NCBI GenBank assembly: GCA_026545225.1
Contig: CM048849.1
Span: 42,308,336 to 42,372,335, forward strand
DNA length: 64,000 nucleotides
Direction of reading: 5' to 3'
Source of the DNA: Cornus controversa
Taxonomy: Eukaryota; Streptophyta; Magnoliopsida; Cornales; Cornaceae
Positions within the stretch are counted from its first letter, which is position 1; every line of letters begins with the position of its first letter. Positions 42,552 to 55,447 of the stretch are shown here, in pieces. The notes under the pieces were generated by a model that searched no databases, was not told the DNA's origin, and worked only from the letters and a program-made list of their open reading frames with translations. A program made the translations under genes and the position numbers.

Positions 42552-45209
42552 TGTCACACCCCAATTTCCAACACCTAATTAAGAGCAAGGAAAATGGAGG
42601 TGAACAGTGAAAATTCCACTTGGTTCGCACTCATGAACCGCTCAATTTTAGAACCTAACTTCCTGTGTGTTTAGAATTTTAAAGTGATACTTAGTCCATT
42701 AGAAAGATAATCCAAAAATACTCAATTTAAAAAAAAATCAGGCTCAATTTCAATTTGAAACGAATGAATTATGCCTGATTGAAATTTGGACCAATTCCGG
42801 AGCTTACTTAAAATTCTCACGTAATTACAAGGGCCCAATTATGTCCATTAAATTAATTTTAATGCACTACTCCAATCACTAAATCAATGCGGAATCATAA
42901 TTACATGCATATGTCTACTTACGTATGACTCAACCTTAATAATCCATTATAGCCTCACACGTGACCATACATTTCATCCCCAATCCATGCCTAAATTTGA
43001 TATAGAACCACCCAACCACACATTACGATGCATCATAATGTTGGTTACGATGCATCGAAATTACGATGTATCGCTGAAGATGCATAACATAACATCCTGT
43101 GAAACCCACTAGATTTTGTATAGAACACTCAACTACTTATGATGTATTGTTATTGGGTTTACGATGCATCGCAATGGGGATTACGATGCATCGTAATCAC
43201 TCACCCTGCAAACATTAACAAATCCATCAAGTGATTACAACAATCATTCTCCTCTCAATTCAGCATCCTAAACATACAATCATAGAACATAGTTATCATT
43301 TTTTACACATCCTAAGTATCCATAAAGTGATAATTCATCAAAATAAGATTCCACCTCATACATTTTAAACACAAAAATAATAATTCATGCATTATTATAC
43401 ACTTCCTTCAAAAATTATCAATTTTACATAATCTTCAAGAGTTGTCAAACTTATCATACATAGATAGAGCATTGAAATCATAAAAATAAAATTTCAACAT
43501 ATTCTTGAAATATAAAAGTAATATATCACGGTCTAAGTTTTCATACATATATCAAAGTGCACTATGTCCACATACCGGACATGCATAATATAAAATAATT
43601 AAAAAGGAAATTTTACCGTTCCAGGCCCCACTTATGGTTACTCACCATCAACCACTTCATTGCCATGTCTTGAAAATGTTAATGTAGGGGATGAGCTAGT
43701 TCAACGGCTCAAAGTAATATGTTGTGCGATCCATTCAAATTCACATTTCATATTTTTACATAAAGATAATTTAACATGCATAGTTTAACTATGTGTAATG
43801 TTTTTTAGCATTCTAGTCAATACTATAACCTTCATTCCCATGGCATGACATCAAACATATTTGACAACCACAATTTCATAACATGTTTCGTTGCACAATT
43901 CATCATATCTATAATATATGACATAACCGAATTTATAACTAAATTGACACTAGTCACATAAGTCACATTATACACTTAAAACTCAAATACGCTCTCGAAA
44001 TTGATATCACACTCACACGCATCCCGGATACATGATGAAGCCCCATGTCCCATATCCTAGTTATTTTAGGGCTACTAACCCACCGATAACTAATCCTCTT
44101 GCACAAGTTTGAGGTCTTTCAACCCCCAGAAATATGTTCCCCGTCTACTTTTCTCATGAACCACTTCCGAGTCCCACACCCTTTCACACAAAACATGTCA
44201 TGTTTTGCACATACATTCACACATTTCGATGTATTGCACCCAATTCATGTCCTATGTCTATTCTAGCATGTCATGTAAGAATTCATAATGACACATGTTC
44301 ACATTCAATTCTCAAAACTAGATTTTTGATAATTCTTCAAAAATTCCACATACTCAATATTGTTCACATAAAGCATAAATCAACAATTTAAGCATTCTAT
44401 ATCATATATCAATCATTTCCAATCCAAAGGAACATACATATATCAATTAAATTCAATATGTTTCATCCCAAAATCACATATATTCATTTATAACATGAAA
44501 TCATCAATTTTATGCCTAAAACATGAAATTTAACTTGAAGTAAAAGACACAACACACACCCCCTACCTCAATAGCTATAGTTTCAAGCTATTTCTTACTT
44601 TCACTCGAAAATCAACCTTCTCCAAAATTGATTCTGAACAGATCAATCTCAAGCCCTTAGCGCGTTGACTGTTTCTCTCTTATTCGGTGAACTCCAATTA
44701 TGGACCTAAGCCTTTCAAAATCAATGGAGAAGGGAAGAAGAAAGTGTTGTTATACATAGATATATATAAAATGACCCATTCGGATGATTTAGAAGGAGAA
44801 ATGAGGGATGGAAATTCTTTTTACTATTTATAGAAAATAACCTACACTTATTCATAAAAATGGCATCACATTTTCCCTAAACCTTCCCAGACTCGTTTTT
44901 AGAGTTCCGTAACTCCAATTGGCATAAAATCGATTCCGTAGCATGTAATATATTTTATTTAAGTTACCCTCCAAATTTAGAGTTATTCTGACACTTTTAG
45001 ATTTTCTTGGACCAAGGCCCCGCGTCCCAAGTCAACCGGACTTGAAAAAGTTAACTTTTACCAAGCATTCTAAAAACTTTTTCAAATACTTATACAAGTC
45101 TCAAAACATGTATTTTACATTTAAAACACATAAATAATCATTTAAAGTATTAATATGATAATAAATAAAAATGATGAAAAACTAGACAAAAGTGGTCACG
45201 GTTCTTACA
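42552..45209 (-). repeat. 3' LTR of the chromovirus (2,658 bp)
   Basis: On plus it begins TGTCACACCCCAATTT and ends GGTTCTTACA. It aligns end to end with 51362-54028. Differences are mostly C/T and G/A transitions. It contains the cluster of ATGCATC palindromes at about 43020-43200. Confidence 0.9.
43023..43200. repeat. Cluster of TTACGATGCATCGTAA-type palindromes in the chromovirus LTR
   Basis: At least five versions of (T)TACGATGCATCGTAA occur in 180 bp. The copy at 43180-43197, ATTACGATGCATCGTAAT, is a perfect 18-bp palindrome. The other LTR has the same cluster (51826-52015) with point changes. Confidence 0.85.
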
Positions 45210-45225
45210 ACCTACCCAACTTAAA
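45210..45225 (-). other. Polypurine tract of the chromovirus
   Basis: On minus it reads TTTTAAGTTGGGTAGGT directly before the LTR start TGTAAG. The G-rich purine run is partly decayed. Confidence 0.6.
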
Positions 45226-45375
45226 AGGATTTGGTTCCCAAAATCAGGTCATACCTGAAGGAAACAAGTCTGGATACCTAGAACGCACTTCATGCTCTCA
45301 CTCCCAAATAGCCTCATCAACATTATGATGATGCCACAAAACCTTGACTAACGGGATGGTCTTACCCCTCAGAAC

Positions 45376-46914
45376 TTACTTTTTAGCATCAAAAATCTGA
45401 ACTGATCTCTCCTCATAGGTGACATCATCGTTGACCTCAATGTCTACCCAACTTGAAACATGTGATGGATCAGGTTCGTATTTTCTTAACATCAAAATAT
45501 GGAATACGTTGTGAATCTTTTTCAACTGTGGTGGCAAAGCCAATCTGTAGGCCACCTCGCTAACACACTCAAGGATCTCAAATGGTTTGATATACCATAG
45601 TGACAATTTCCACTTCGTCAAAAACGTATCAATCCTTTCCATGGTGAAAACTTTATGAACACATGGTTTCTCACCTCAAAGGATAACAGTCTCCTCTACC
45701 GATCGGCGTAGCTCTTTTGTCAACCTTAAACTGTTGACAATTGTTATCTAATAGACTTAATATTTTCTGTAATCTCATGTACAATATGTGGTCCCAAGGC
45801 TACGGTGTTGCCCACTTCAGTCCAACAAACTGGAGATCTATAAGCCCTTTCATACAATGCCTCAAATGGTGTTATCTCGATACTGGTCTGATAAATGTTG
45901 TTGTACGCAAACTCTACAAGTGGCAAATGGTCCTCCCAACCACCACCAAAATCAAGAATATAAGCACAAAGCATATCCTCTAATATTTGTATAATTCGTT
46001 TTGACTGTTCATCAGTCTGAGGATAAAATTTTATGCTAAAGTGCAATTTAGTGTCTAGCTCTATCTGGAATCCCTATCAAAATCTTGAAGTAAACGTGAA
46101 TCCCTATCCGATACAATGGATACTGAAACCCCATGCAATCTCACAATTTGCTCCACATATTGCTTACTGAGCCTCCTTACATCATCATTCAACTTCATAC
46201 GCAAAAAGTGAGCTATTTTGGTTAATCTATCCACAACAACCCAAACTATATCATTACCCTTGTTCGATCTCGGAAGACTCGTAACAAATTTCATGGTAAT
46301 ATGTTCCCATTTCCACTCCACCATTGATAATGGCTGCAACAATTCATCTGGTTTTTTTTTAATATTCTGTCGTTACTTGTTGACAAGTAAGGTATCTCGC
46401 CATAAGCTGTGCCACATCTTTCTTCATTCCTCACCACCAATATTGGTGTCTCACATTATGATACATTTTGATTCCACTAGGATAAATTACAAAATGAAAA
46501 TGATAAAATTCTAGTAATACATCATCATGACAATCAGAAGGAACTACCATCAATCCTCTAAATCGTAGACCCCCATCGAAATGCAAGGTCCAACCCGCCA
46601 CTGTCGTACCACCAACAATCTGTGAGTGAATGGCCTCCAACAAACTATCTCATTTCTATGCCTCAATTACCTTGCTCACAAGCATAGGTTGAGCTACCAA
46701 GCGAAACAACGTAACTGGCTCACTATCATCACTGACATACAATCCCAACTCTGAGAACTCTTCCATTATTTTCTATTCCCGAATGGTTATACTAGCTAGA
46801 GTCCCGTGAGACTTCCTACTCAACACATCCGTCACTACATTTATTTTTCCCAGATGATATTGTAAATCAAAATTGTAATCCTCCATGTACTCAACCCATT
46901 GCCTCTATATCATG
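45376..46914 (-). pseudogene. Chromovirus RNase H end, integrase and chromodomain-like tail
   Basis: Read on minus, 46914-46770 gives WVEYMEDYNFDLQYHLGK and LSRKSHG (end of RNase H). Then 46643-46431 ends IYPSGIKMYHNVRHQYWW (integrase zinc-binding region). 46342-46061 has DRLTKIAHFL and SDRDSR (second catalytic Asp region). 46046-45744 has FYPQTDEQSKR and VEFAYNN (third acid region; DEQ where DGQSER is usual). 45642-45376 has LPPQLKKIHNVFHILMLRKY then VTYEERSVQIFDAK, which leads into the chromodomain. Each piece is in a different frame or bounded by stops. Confidence 0.82.
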
Positions 46915-48106
46915 TGTGAGATATAAATTTGTAATTGGCATATTTCGGTGATCAAAACTTGATTGATCGAGTTGTAATTTTCATATTATTCTTTGTATTG
47001 ATCATCGATAAGTTTCAGTTGATATTTAAGTGCATGGATGCTAACAAATCAGTTAGAACACCATATAGTACTGGTAAGTATGGTGAGGATACTCTGAAAT
47101 TTTTATTTTTGAGCCTATTTTGAAAAATTAGGGTTTAATGAAAAATTAAGAGTTTTTCAAAGTAGGACCGATCCCCAATATTTAGGACCGATCCAAATTT
47201 TCTCGGCAGTTTAGTTTCTGCAGGTTTTTACAAAGTCCCACCGGTCCTATTATTTTGGCACCGGTCCCACTTAGCATATTCTAAATAGAAAATAGATTTT
47301 GACAGAAATTCTAATTTCTATTGGGTTTGAAACTTCTAGGAGAGTTCTATTTTGGTAATCAATTTTTTGTCCAAGTAGAATTAGAACTTCCTTACCTATA
47401 TATATGTATTCATATTTTCTCTACAAATTAAGCAAGTACTATATACCTGAAATATATTTTTAGAGAGAGAAAGTATATACAATATAATTTAGGCTATATA
47501 TTTTTAAGAACACATATCCATACTTCACGAGTAATATTTAGGATGGTGTTCTACTTCTGATTAGCTGCTCAGAGATTGCATCAAATCTATTTGCTGATTA
47601 GAACATTGGATTGATGGTTCTTCGTTTGCTTGCTTACTGAGGAAGAAAGGTGACTAGATTGCACTACGAAAGGAACAAAGTACTTGCTGAGTATTTTGGT
47701 TCTTCCAGCAACCTTTCTGTAAGGATGGTGATGTTAGTCGGAAGTCTGCAGCAGTTGGACGTGTTGTCGCAATCATAAGCCTGAGGTGTTCAGCATCAGA
47801 TCCTTGACAGAGTGAAGAGGGGTGTGAGACTGAGACAAAATCTATTGTACTTTGCTTCATCATAGTGAATTAGTTTCCTGAGGCTTGTCGCCTCCCTCCG
47901 TGGTTTTTTTCGCCTTGGGTTTCAACGTATATCCGGTGCATTCTTTTCTTTACTTGCACTTTATTTATTTACTTGCTTTAATTATTTGGTTAATTGGACT
48001 TAAAATTGATTAATTAAAAATTAAGTAAACGAGCAAGTGATCCTATTCACCCCCCTCTAGGTTCTAAAATACTTTTTGCAACCGCTTCCGCACCGCGCAA
48101 CTCACA
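46915..48106. mobile_element. Solo LTR nested in the chromovirus
   Basis: This 1,192-bp segment starts TGTGAGATAT and ends GCAACTCACA, so the ends form TGTGAG/CTCACA. It is flanked by perfect TCATG duplications (46910-46914 and 48107-48111). It codes for nothing. TG...CA ends and a 5-bp duplication indicate a solo LTR left by recombination. CACCCCCCTCTAGG near its right end recalls SIRE-type Copia LTRs, but the family is not certain. Confidence 0.85.
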
Positions 48107-49733
48107 TCATGTTCAAGTCTTTTTGGAAAAATAATGTACTTGAGACTCTTATGATCCGAATACATTTTGAATTTCTTACCATACAAGTAGTGCCTCCATC
48201 CTTTCAAAGCAAATAGCACCGCTGCTAACTCTAGATCAAGTGTAGGATAGTTATGCTCATGAGTCTTTGATTGCCTAGACCCATAAGCAACTACTCTGTC
48301 ATATTGCATCAACACACAACCTGGCGCGCTCCCTAAAATATCACAATAAATCATATATCCCATGCCACGCTTATGTATCACCAAAATATGAGCTTTAATT
48401 AACCGCTTCTTCAATTCACAGAAAGCTAACTCACATGTTTCATTCCACACAAACTTTACACCCTTATAAGTGAGTCGTGTCATAGGCCGGAGTTACAATA
48501 CTAAAGAAGTCTTTCACAAACCTTCTATAGTAGCCTGCCAACCCAAGAAAACTCTAAATTTCAAAAACATTCTTCAGACTCTCCCATAACATCATAGCCT
48601 CAATCTTAGATGGATCGACTAAGACTCCACCTCCAGAAACAACATGCCTAAGAAATTTCACCTCTTGGAGCCAAAACTCGCACTTTTCATACTTGGTATA
48701 CAATTGGTGCTATCTAAGGATTGAAAACTGTCCTCAAGTATAACTCATACTCCTCCTCCAAAGATGAGGACAAAATTATGTCATCCACAAATACTACCAC
48801 AAGAATGTCAAGATACTCATGGAATGCATTGTTCATCAAGTCCATAAATGTCATCGGTGCATTAGTCAAACCGAATGGCATTATAAGAAACTCATAATGT
48901 CCATACCTCATAGGAAAAGTCGTTTTGTGGATATCCTCATCATTCACCCTCAATTGGTAATATCCCAGCCTTAAATCAATTTTAGAGAAGTAGTGAGCTC
49001 CCTTTAATTGATCGAATAGGTCATCTATTCTCAGCAATAGATACTCGTTCTTGATTATCACATGATTCAGCTTTCGGTAATCAATACACAACCTCAAGGA
49101 ACCATCATTTTTCTTCACAAACAACACCGGTGCCCCCCACGGTGATGCACTCGGTCTAATAAAGCTTATGTCTTTCAAATCATCTAATCGGCACTTCAAT
49201 TCCACCAACTTTACCGGTGCCATCCCATATGGTGCCATAGAGATAGACGTCGTACCGGGTGTAAGATCAATCCCGAACTCTACCTCTCGCTTGGGAGGCA
49301 AATTTGCCAGGTCCTCCAAAAAAACATCTAAGTACTCACATACCACAGTCGGGTACTCCTCTCTCGGCATCTCATCTCCTTTGGCCAATAAACTAGCCAG
49401 GATAAAACTGTTTCACTCCCGATTGCTAATGCCATAACATGGAGAAGTGTATGAATCACTTTGATCCCCTACAAAACAAAAACATTCGCTCTCGGGCGTA
49501 TAAATCGTCACTCTCCCTTTAAAATAGTCTATTGTAGTATGAAACTTTGACAACCAATCCATCCCAAGTATGATGTCGAAACTACTCATATCTAGGATAA
49601 TGAAATGAAATTGTAGTGTTCTCCTTGTTATCTCAATAGCACATCCCCGACATACACTATCTAGGATCATTGTACCGCCTTCTAGTGTATAAACACAAGC
49701 TGCTCTACCCAGTGAACTAATCTCTAGCCCCAA
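48064..49733 (-). pseudogene. Chromovirus protease, reverse transcriptase and RNase H start
   Basis: On minus, 49733-49413 has DIILGMDWLSKFHTTIDYFK (protease C-terminal side). 49388-48714 has [37 protein letters not shown] and [11 protein letters not shown], the reverse transcriptase core with a FVDD catalytic motif. 48483-48112 has [21 protein letters not shown] and SDHKSLKYI (RNase H). Frames change and stops lie between the pieces. The solo LTR cuts RNase H after LEHD. Confidence 0.85.
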
Positions 49734-50217
49734 AGCCTATGTAAATGGTGTAAAAATAAATGAATAAGATGCACCTGAATCAACAATACACGTGCCCAAG
49801 AACTATATACCAGAAATATACCTCTAACTACTAAAGGACCAACTGAAGCCTCAACTGGTGTGATAGAATAGGCACAACCCTGTATACCCTGTCCTTCTTA
49901 ACCACTCCCTTGATGGTTGAACCACTGAATAGAAATAGTTGAAGTCGCTCCCCTCCCCGAGTGTGAACTCTGAACAAACTGCGCTAGATGGGATGGTTGA
50001 GAAACTCTAAATCCTAATGTTGTTGTGACTCCGCAACACTGTAAGCCTCATTCTTCTTTTGTGGATAATCCCTCACGACATGACTCGTCTGTCTAGACCT
50101 ATAATATTTCTTCGAATCCTCCCCCAGTGTTGGCTGCAGATGTGGGTATTCTGACTTGGAATGCACTTACTAACACTGATAACACCTTGTCCCTAAAAGA
50201 CCCGATAGACATAGACA

Positions 50218-50931
50218 CTAGAGAGAACGACTGAGTCTGTTATGGCCCTCGAGAGTATGAACTACACCCCTGTGTTTCTTCTTCAGATTTGCTTCCGGAT
50301 GAGAAGCCACACTTCGAGACTGACTGCTCAAATCTCGTATCCTCTGAATGTCATTGTTAGCTGCCTCTGCTAACAATGTCCTCCTCACCACCTCCGCATA
50401 ACTCGGCAAGTCTAAGATGGTGACCTTGGCCCTTAGCTCAAATCGGAGTCCTTTCACAAACTTCCTCACCTTTGTTTGTTCATTTGTTACTATCTTCAGT
50501 GCAAAACAAGATAAGGTCGTAAACTTGTTTTCATAGTCCATTACACTCATTATTCCTTGAATCAAGTGTATGAACTCATCCTGTAGAGCTTCCTTTATAG
50601 TATCCGAAAAGTATTTCTCAAGCAACAACCTTCTGAAAGTTTCCCACTCTATATCCCTCACTTCATGAATATAAGTCATGGACTTCTACCATAAGTCTGT
50701 TGCCCCCGTCAATTGAATAGGAGTCATAGACATCCTCAAATCACCCTTAACTATCCTTAGCACATCAAATGCTTTGGATATTTGCTCTAACCAATCTTTG
50801 ATAGCCATTGGATCAGTTTTCCCATCAAACACAGGAAGGTTCATCTTCTTGAACATTTCTAAAGCTTTCATTGCTCTATCCCCACCTCCTTGTGCTTGAT
50901 TCTGTGGACCCTCATTGAACGTCCTAGCCAA
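50218..50931 (-). pseudogene. Chromovirus gag
   Basis: Two in-line pieces, 50931-50686 and 50679-50218. The first has MNLPVFDGKTDPMAIKDWLEQ. The second has WETFRRLLLEKYF, VMDYENKFTTLS, VRKFVKGLRFELRAKV and SYAEVVRRTLLAE, the gag domain of Tekay-type chromoviruses. A stop (TAG near 50684) separates them. Downstream, about 50050-50110, is a degenerate zinc knuckle in which the last Cys is Tyr-like. Confidence 0.85.
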
Positions 50932-51338
50932 TAATTAAATGACAGCAGTCATCTCACGGACCAACTGTGCCCCATCTATCAATGGTGGTGGAATGGGGTT
51001 TGCACCCCTACCTCAGCCTCTTCTCGGTGGCATGGTTCTAACAAACATTTTCAAAGAGGATTAATCATATGCATTTATCAATTATCAATTCCACTCACAT
51101 AACAATATGTTATCATTTCATACATAACTCATAGACATGTTTCTCGACACATATCACATAAACATGTTCGCATATCAATACATAACATATAACACACGTT
51201 ATCATATAATACTTAGCATGTTATCATATAAGCATATTTCACATGCACTAAAGTTTATCAAAGGTTCTAACCAATTCAACTACATATGATACAACCCTTA
51301 CCCGTCGTCTCTAGGTATTTGACCTAGTTAAGCTTTTA

Positions 51339-51361
51339 TAACAAACTATGCTATGATCCCT
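51339..51361 (-). other. Primer binding site of the chromovirus
   Basis: On minus, next to the 5' LTR end, it reads AGGGATCATAGCATAG, a mutated form of TGGTATCAGAGC (initiator tRNA-Met). Position and partial match support this. Confidence 0.6.
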
Positions 51362-54028
51362 TGTTTTCACGCCCTGATTTTCAACATTGAATTAAGAGCG
51401 AGGGACATGGGGGTAAATAGTGAAAATCCCACCTGGTTCGCATTCATGAACCACTTAATTTCAAAACCTAACTTTCGATTTGTTTAGAATTTCAGAGTGA
51501 TACTTAGTCCACTGAAAAGAGAATTCAAAAATACTCGATTTAAAAAAAAACACGCTCAATTCCAATTTAAAATGAATGAATTATGCCCAATTGAAGTTTG
51601 GACCAATTCCGTAGCTTACTTACAATTCCCACGTAATTACAAAGGCGTTTTGTTCATTAAATTCTAATACACTACTCTAATCACTAAATCAATGATGAAT
51701 CATAATTACATAAATATGTTTACTTACGTACTAGTCAACCTCAATAATCCATCATGGCCTCGCACGTGACAACACATTTCATTCCTAATCTATGCCCAAA
51801 TTTGATCTCAAACCACCCAGCCACACATTATGATGCATCATAAAGTTGGTTACGATGCATCAAAATTACGATACATCACGAAAGATGCGTAATATCCTAT
51901 GAAACCCACTGAATTTTATACGGAACACTCAACCACTTATGATGCATCATTATTGGGTTTACGATGGAAATTCGTATTATGATGCATCGCAATAGGGATT
52001 ACGATGCATCATAATCACTCACCCTAGAACATTAACAAATCCACCAAGTGATTACAACAATCATTTTTCTCCCAATTCATCCTAAACATAAAATCATTGA
52101 ACATAGTTTTCATTTTTTACACATCCCAAGTATCCACAAAATGATAATATATCACAATAAGATTCTACCTCATACACTTTAAACACAAAAATAATAATTC
52201 GTGCATTACTATACACCTACTTCAAAAATCATTAATTTTATATAATCTTTAAGTGTTGTCAAACTTATCATATATAGAGCATTGAAATCATAAAAACACA
52301 ATTTCAACATATTCTTGAAATATAAAAGCAATATATCATGACCTAACTTTCCATACATATATCAAAGTGCATTATGTCCACATCCTAGACGTGCATAATA
52401 ATAAAATAACTAAAAAAAATATTTTACAGTTCCAAGCCCCACTCATGGTTGCTCACCATCAATTACCTTCTTGCCATGTCCGAAAAATGTTTATGTAGGG
52501 GGATGAGCTAGTTCAACGGTTCAAAGTAATATGTTATACAATCTATTCAAATTCACATTTCATATTTTTGCATAAAGGCAATTCAGCATGATAGTTTAGT
52601 TACGTGTCATGCTTCCTAGCATTCTAGTCAACGCTATAACCTTCATTCCCATGGCATGACATCAACCATATTTGACAATCGCAATTTCATGACATGCTTC
52701 ATTGCATAATTCATCATATCTATATCATATGATACAATCGAATTTATAACCAAATTCACACGAGTCACATAGGTCACATTGTACACTTAAACTCAGAGAC
52801 ACTTTAGGAATTGGTATCACACTCACACACATCCCGGATACGTGACGAAATCCCATGTCCCATATCCTAGTTATTTTAGTGCTACTAACCCACCGGTAAC
52901 CAATCCTCTTGCACAAGTTCGAGGTCTTTTAACCCTCGGAAATATGTTCCCCCGTCTACTTTTCTCATGAACCATTTTCGAGCCCCACACCCTTTCACAC
53001 AAAATATGTCACGTTTTGCACATTCATTCACATATCTAAATGCATTGCACCTAATTCATGTCCTATGTCCATTCTATCATGTCATGCAAGAATTCATAAT
53101 GACACATGTTCACATTCAATTCTCAAAACTAGATTTTTGACAATTCTCCAAAAATTTCACATACTCAATATTGTTCACACAAAGCATACATTAACAATTT
53201 AAGCATTTTATATCACATATCAATCATTTCCAATCCAAAGGAACATACATATATCAATTAAATTCAACAATTTCATCCCAAAATCATATATATTTATTTA
53301 TGACATGAAATCATCAATTTTATACCTAAAACATGAAATTTAACTTGAAGTAAAAGACACAACACACACCACCTACCTCAATAGCTATCAATAGCTATAG
53401 TTTCAAGTTATTCCTCACTTTCACTTGAAAATTAACCTTCTTTGAAATCAATTCCAAACGGATCAATCTCTAGCCCTTAGCGCGTAGACCGTTTCTCTCT
53501 TCTTCGGCGAACTCCAATTACAGACCAAAGCCCCTCAAAATTAATGGAGAAGGGAAGAAGATGGTGTTGCTATATATAGATATATGTATAATGACCAATT
53601 TGGCTGATTTAGAATGAGAAATGAGGGCTACGAATTCTTTTTGCTATTTATAGAAATGACCTACACTTATTCATAAAAATGCCATCACATTTTTTCTAAG
53701 CTTTCCCGGACTCGTTTTTAAAGTTCTGTAACTCCGATTAACACAAAATCAATTATGTAGTATGTCAAATATTTTATTTAAGTTACCCTCCAAATTTGGA
53801 GTCATTTTGACACTTTCAAATTTTCTGGGCCCACGGCGCCCGCGTCCCAAGTCAACCCGTACTTAAAAAATTTAATTTTTTCAAATGCTCCGAAAACTTT
53901 CCCAAATACTTATACAAGCCTCAAAACATGTATTTTACATTAAAACACATAAATAATCATTTAAAACATTAATACGACAATAAATGAAAATGATGAAAAA
54001 TTGGAGAAAAGTGGTCACGGTTCTTGCA
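51362..54028 (-). repeat. 5' LTR of the chromovirus (2,667 bp)
   Basis: On plus it begins TGTTTTCACGCCCTGATT and ends GGTTCTTGCA, aligning with 42552-45209. The palindrome cluster lies at about 51826-52015. Confidence 0.9.
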
Positions 54029-55328
54029 AATTGTTTCGGGAAGAAAATAAAATTATAGAAGATTTATTGCCGACAAAGGTGTTGGTAATGGTTGATTTAT
54101 TACAGGAGGCTAATTTGCCGTTGGTGGTTGATTATCCTTGGCCAGTTGATAAGCCTCAGGCCATCCTTGTGGTTGATTAATCACTGGCTGCCCCTCGAGT
54201 GTTAGAGATTGCTAATTATATTTAGACCAAGTTTTTGGCTAATCTACCACTGTCGATTGATTTTCCGTTGGTGGTTGATTTAGCTAAGTCGGAACTACCA
54301 ACAGATTCAGTTGTACACTTATTGGTGGTTGAGCAAAATGTTGGATTGTTGGCTAAGGAACTGACTCCTGAATAATGGTTTTTCGAGTCTGAATCATCCT
54401 GTTTAATAATTCCACACAAATCTCAACCAAATGAGCATTCATACAAGCTTTCCATCTCCTAAAAGGGGCATTGATTCGAGCTAATATGTCCATTGGCATT
54501 GCAATACCTTTAACAATTTCGGTCCCACCCAGCGTGCCAAAATATGTTTGATCAATTAATCGACCAGGAAGGCTGATTATATTTTCACTGTGTGCGCGGG
54601 CGTGCAAGAGCCGTGTAGTCAACTCAAGAGAGAATGAATTGGTCGAACAAAGTATTTCTTTTGAGAACAATGTCAGATCAGGCGATTTGCTAAGGAGAGA
54701 GAATATCAAACTCTGTATTGAGTTCTTTTTTGCCTCAATAAAGATGACTTTAGTTTTGCAAAAAGTAATTGCGAGATTGAATAGTAGGAAGGAGGAAGAT
54801 AACAAAGAGGGAGATGTAGATAGACAGACTGATTAGAAGAGGTAGAGAGCAAGCAAGTATGAGGGAGATGTAGAGTAAAGAGGGATAATTAAGACAATAT
54901 TATGTGAGAATATCAGGAGAGATAGATTTGCACGTGATGCAAAGTTTTGTTCAGTGGTTGTGGAACCCTGAACTAGGAGTTTCTTTCATTTATTTATAGT
55001 AGTTAAATACAACTAATTAACTTCCTAAAAGAGGATTACAAGATAATAATGGAATAAAAAAATTACAATAAATTGAAAATACAAGAAATATATATATCAA
55101 TGCACGTGTCTTCAAATTCCAACAATATAGCTTCTTCGCTTCAGTCTTATAGAGTCTAAGTCATACTCAACCTTATCTTTATGTAACTTCATAACTAAAC
55201 TTCTACAGCCTTATTTGTATAGTCTGCCATAGCCTTGAGTCTTTACAGAGTCCATATCTTAGCAAATATCTTCCCACTAACACATCATACCCCAGTCTTG
55301 TAGGAGTGCATCTTCAATTTAAACTGAT

Positions 55329-55372
<44 letters not shown>

Positions 55373-55447
55373 ATAGCCAACGTCAATGACCCATTCAGTA
55401 ATGACCCATTCAGTGATAAAAATCCCTATTAACTTATCTTTATGTGT
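54029..55447. other. Intergenic region between chromovirus and duplicate copy B
   Basis: A minus-strand frame at 54353-54805 (150 residues, with DILARINAPFRRWKACMNAH) and the facing plus frame have no recognised domain. The stretch 54050-54350 has repeated TTGGTGGTTGA words. It may be a remnant of another element. A (TA)n microsatellite follows at 55329-55371. Confidence 0.4.
55329..55371. repeat. (AT)n microsatellite
   Basis: About 42 bases of alternating A and T at the left edge of the duplicate block, matching a shorter TA run at 3078-3092 in copy A. Confidence 0.95.

Larger units (their letters stand above)
42552..54028 (-). mobile_element. Old Ty3/Gypsy chromovirus, Tekay/Del type, on the minus strand
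   Basis: This 11.5-kb element has LTRs 42552-45209 and 51362-54028. On minus they begin TGTAAGAACC or TGCAAGAACC and end in CA. Five-base flanks are CATTG (42547-42551) and AATTG (54029-54033), a decayed target duplication. Internal order on minus is gag, protease, reverse transcriptase, RNase H, integrase and a chromodomain-like tail. Every gene is broken. A solo LTR is nested in RNase H. The LTRs are roughly 85-88% identical by eye, so the insertion is far older than the Tat element. Confidence 0.88.

Noticed and set aside
54353..54805. 150-codon minus frame beside the chromovirus
   Set aside because: No domain, and an equally long facing frame exists. Left as unassigned sequence.
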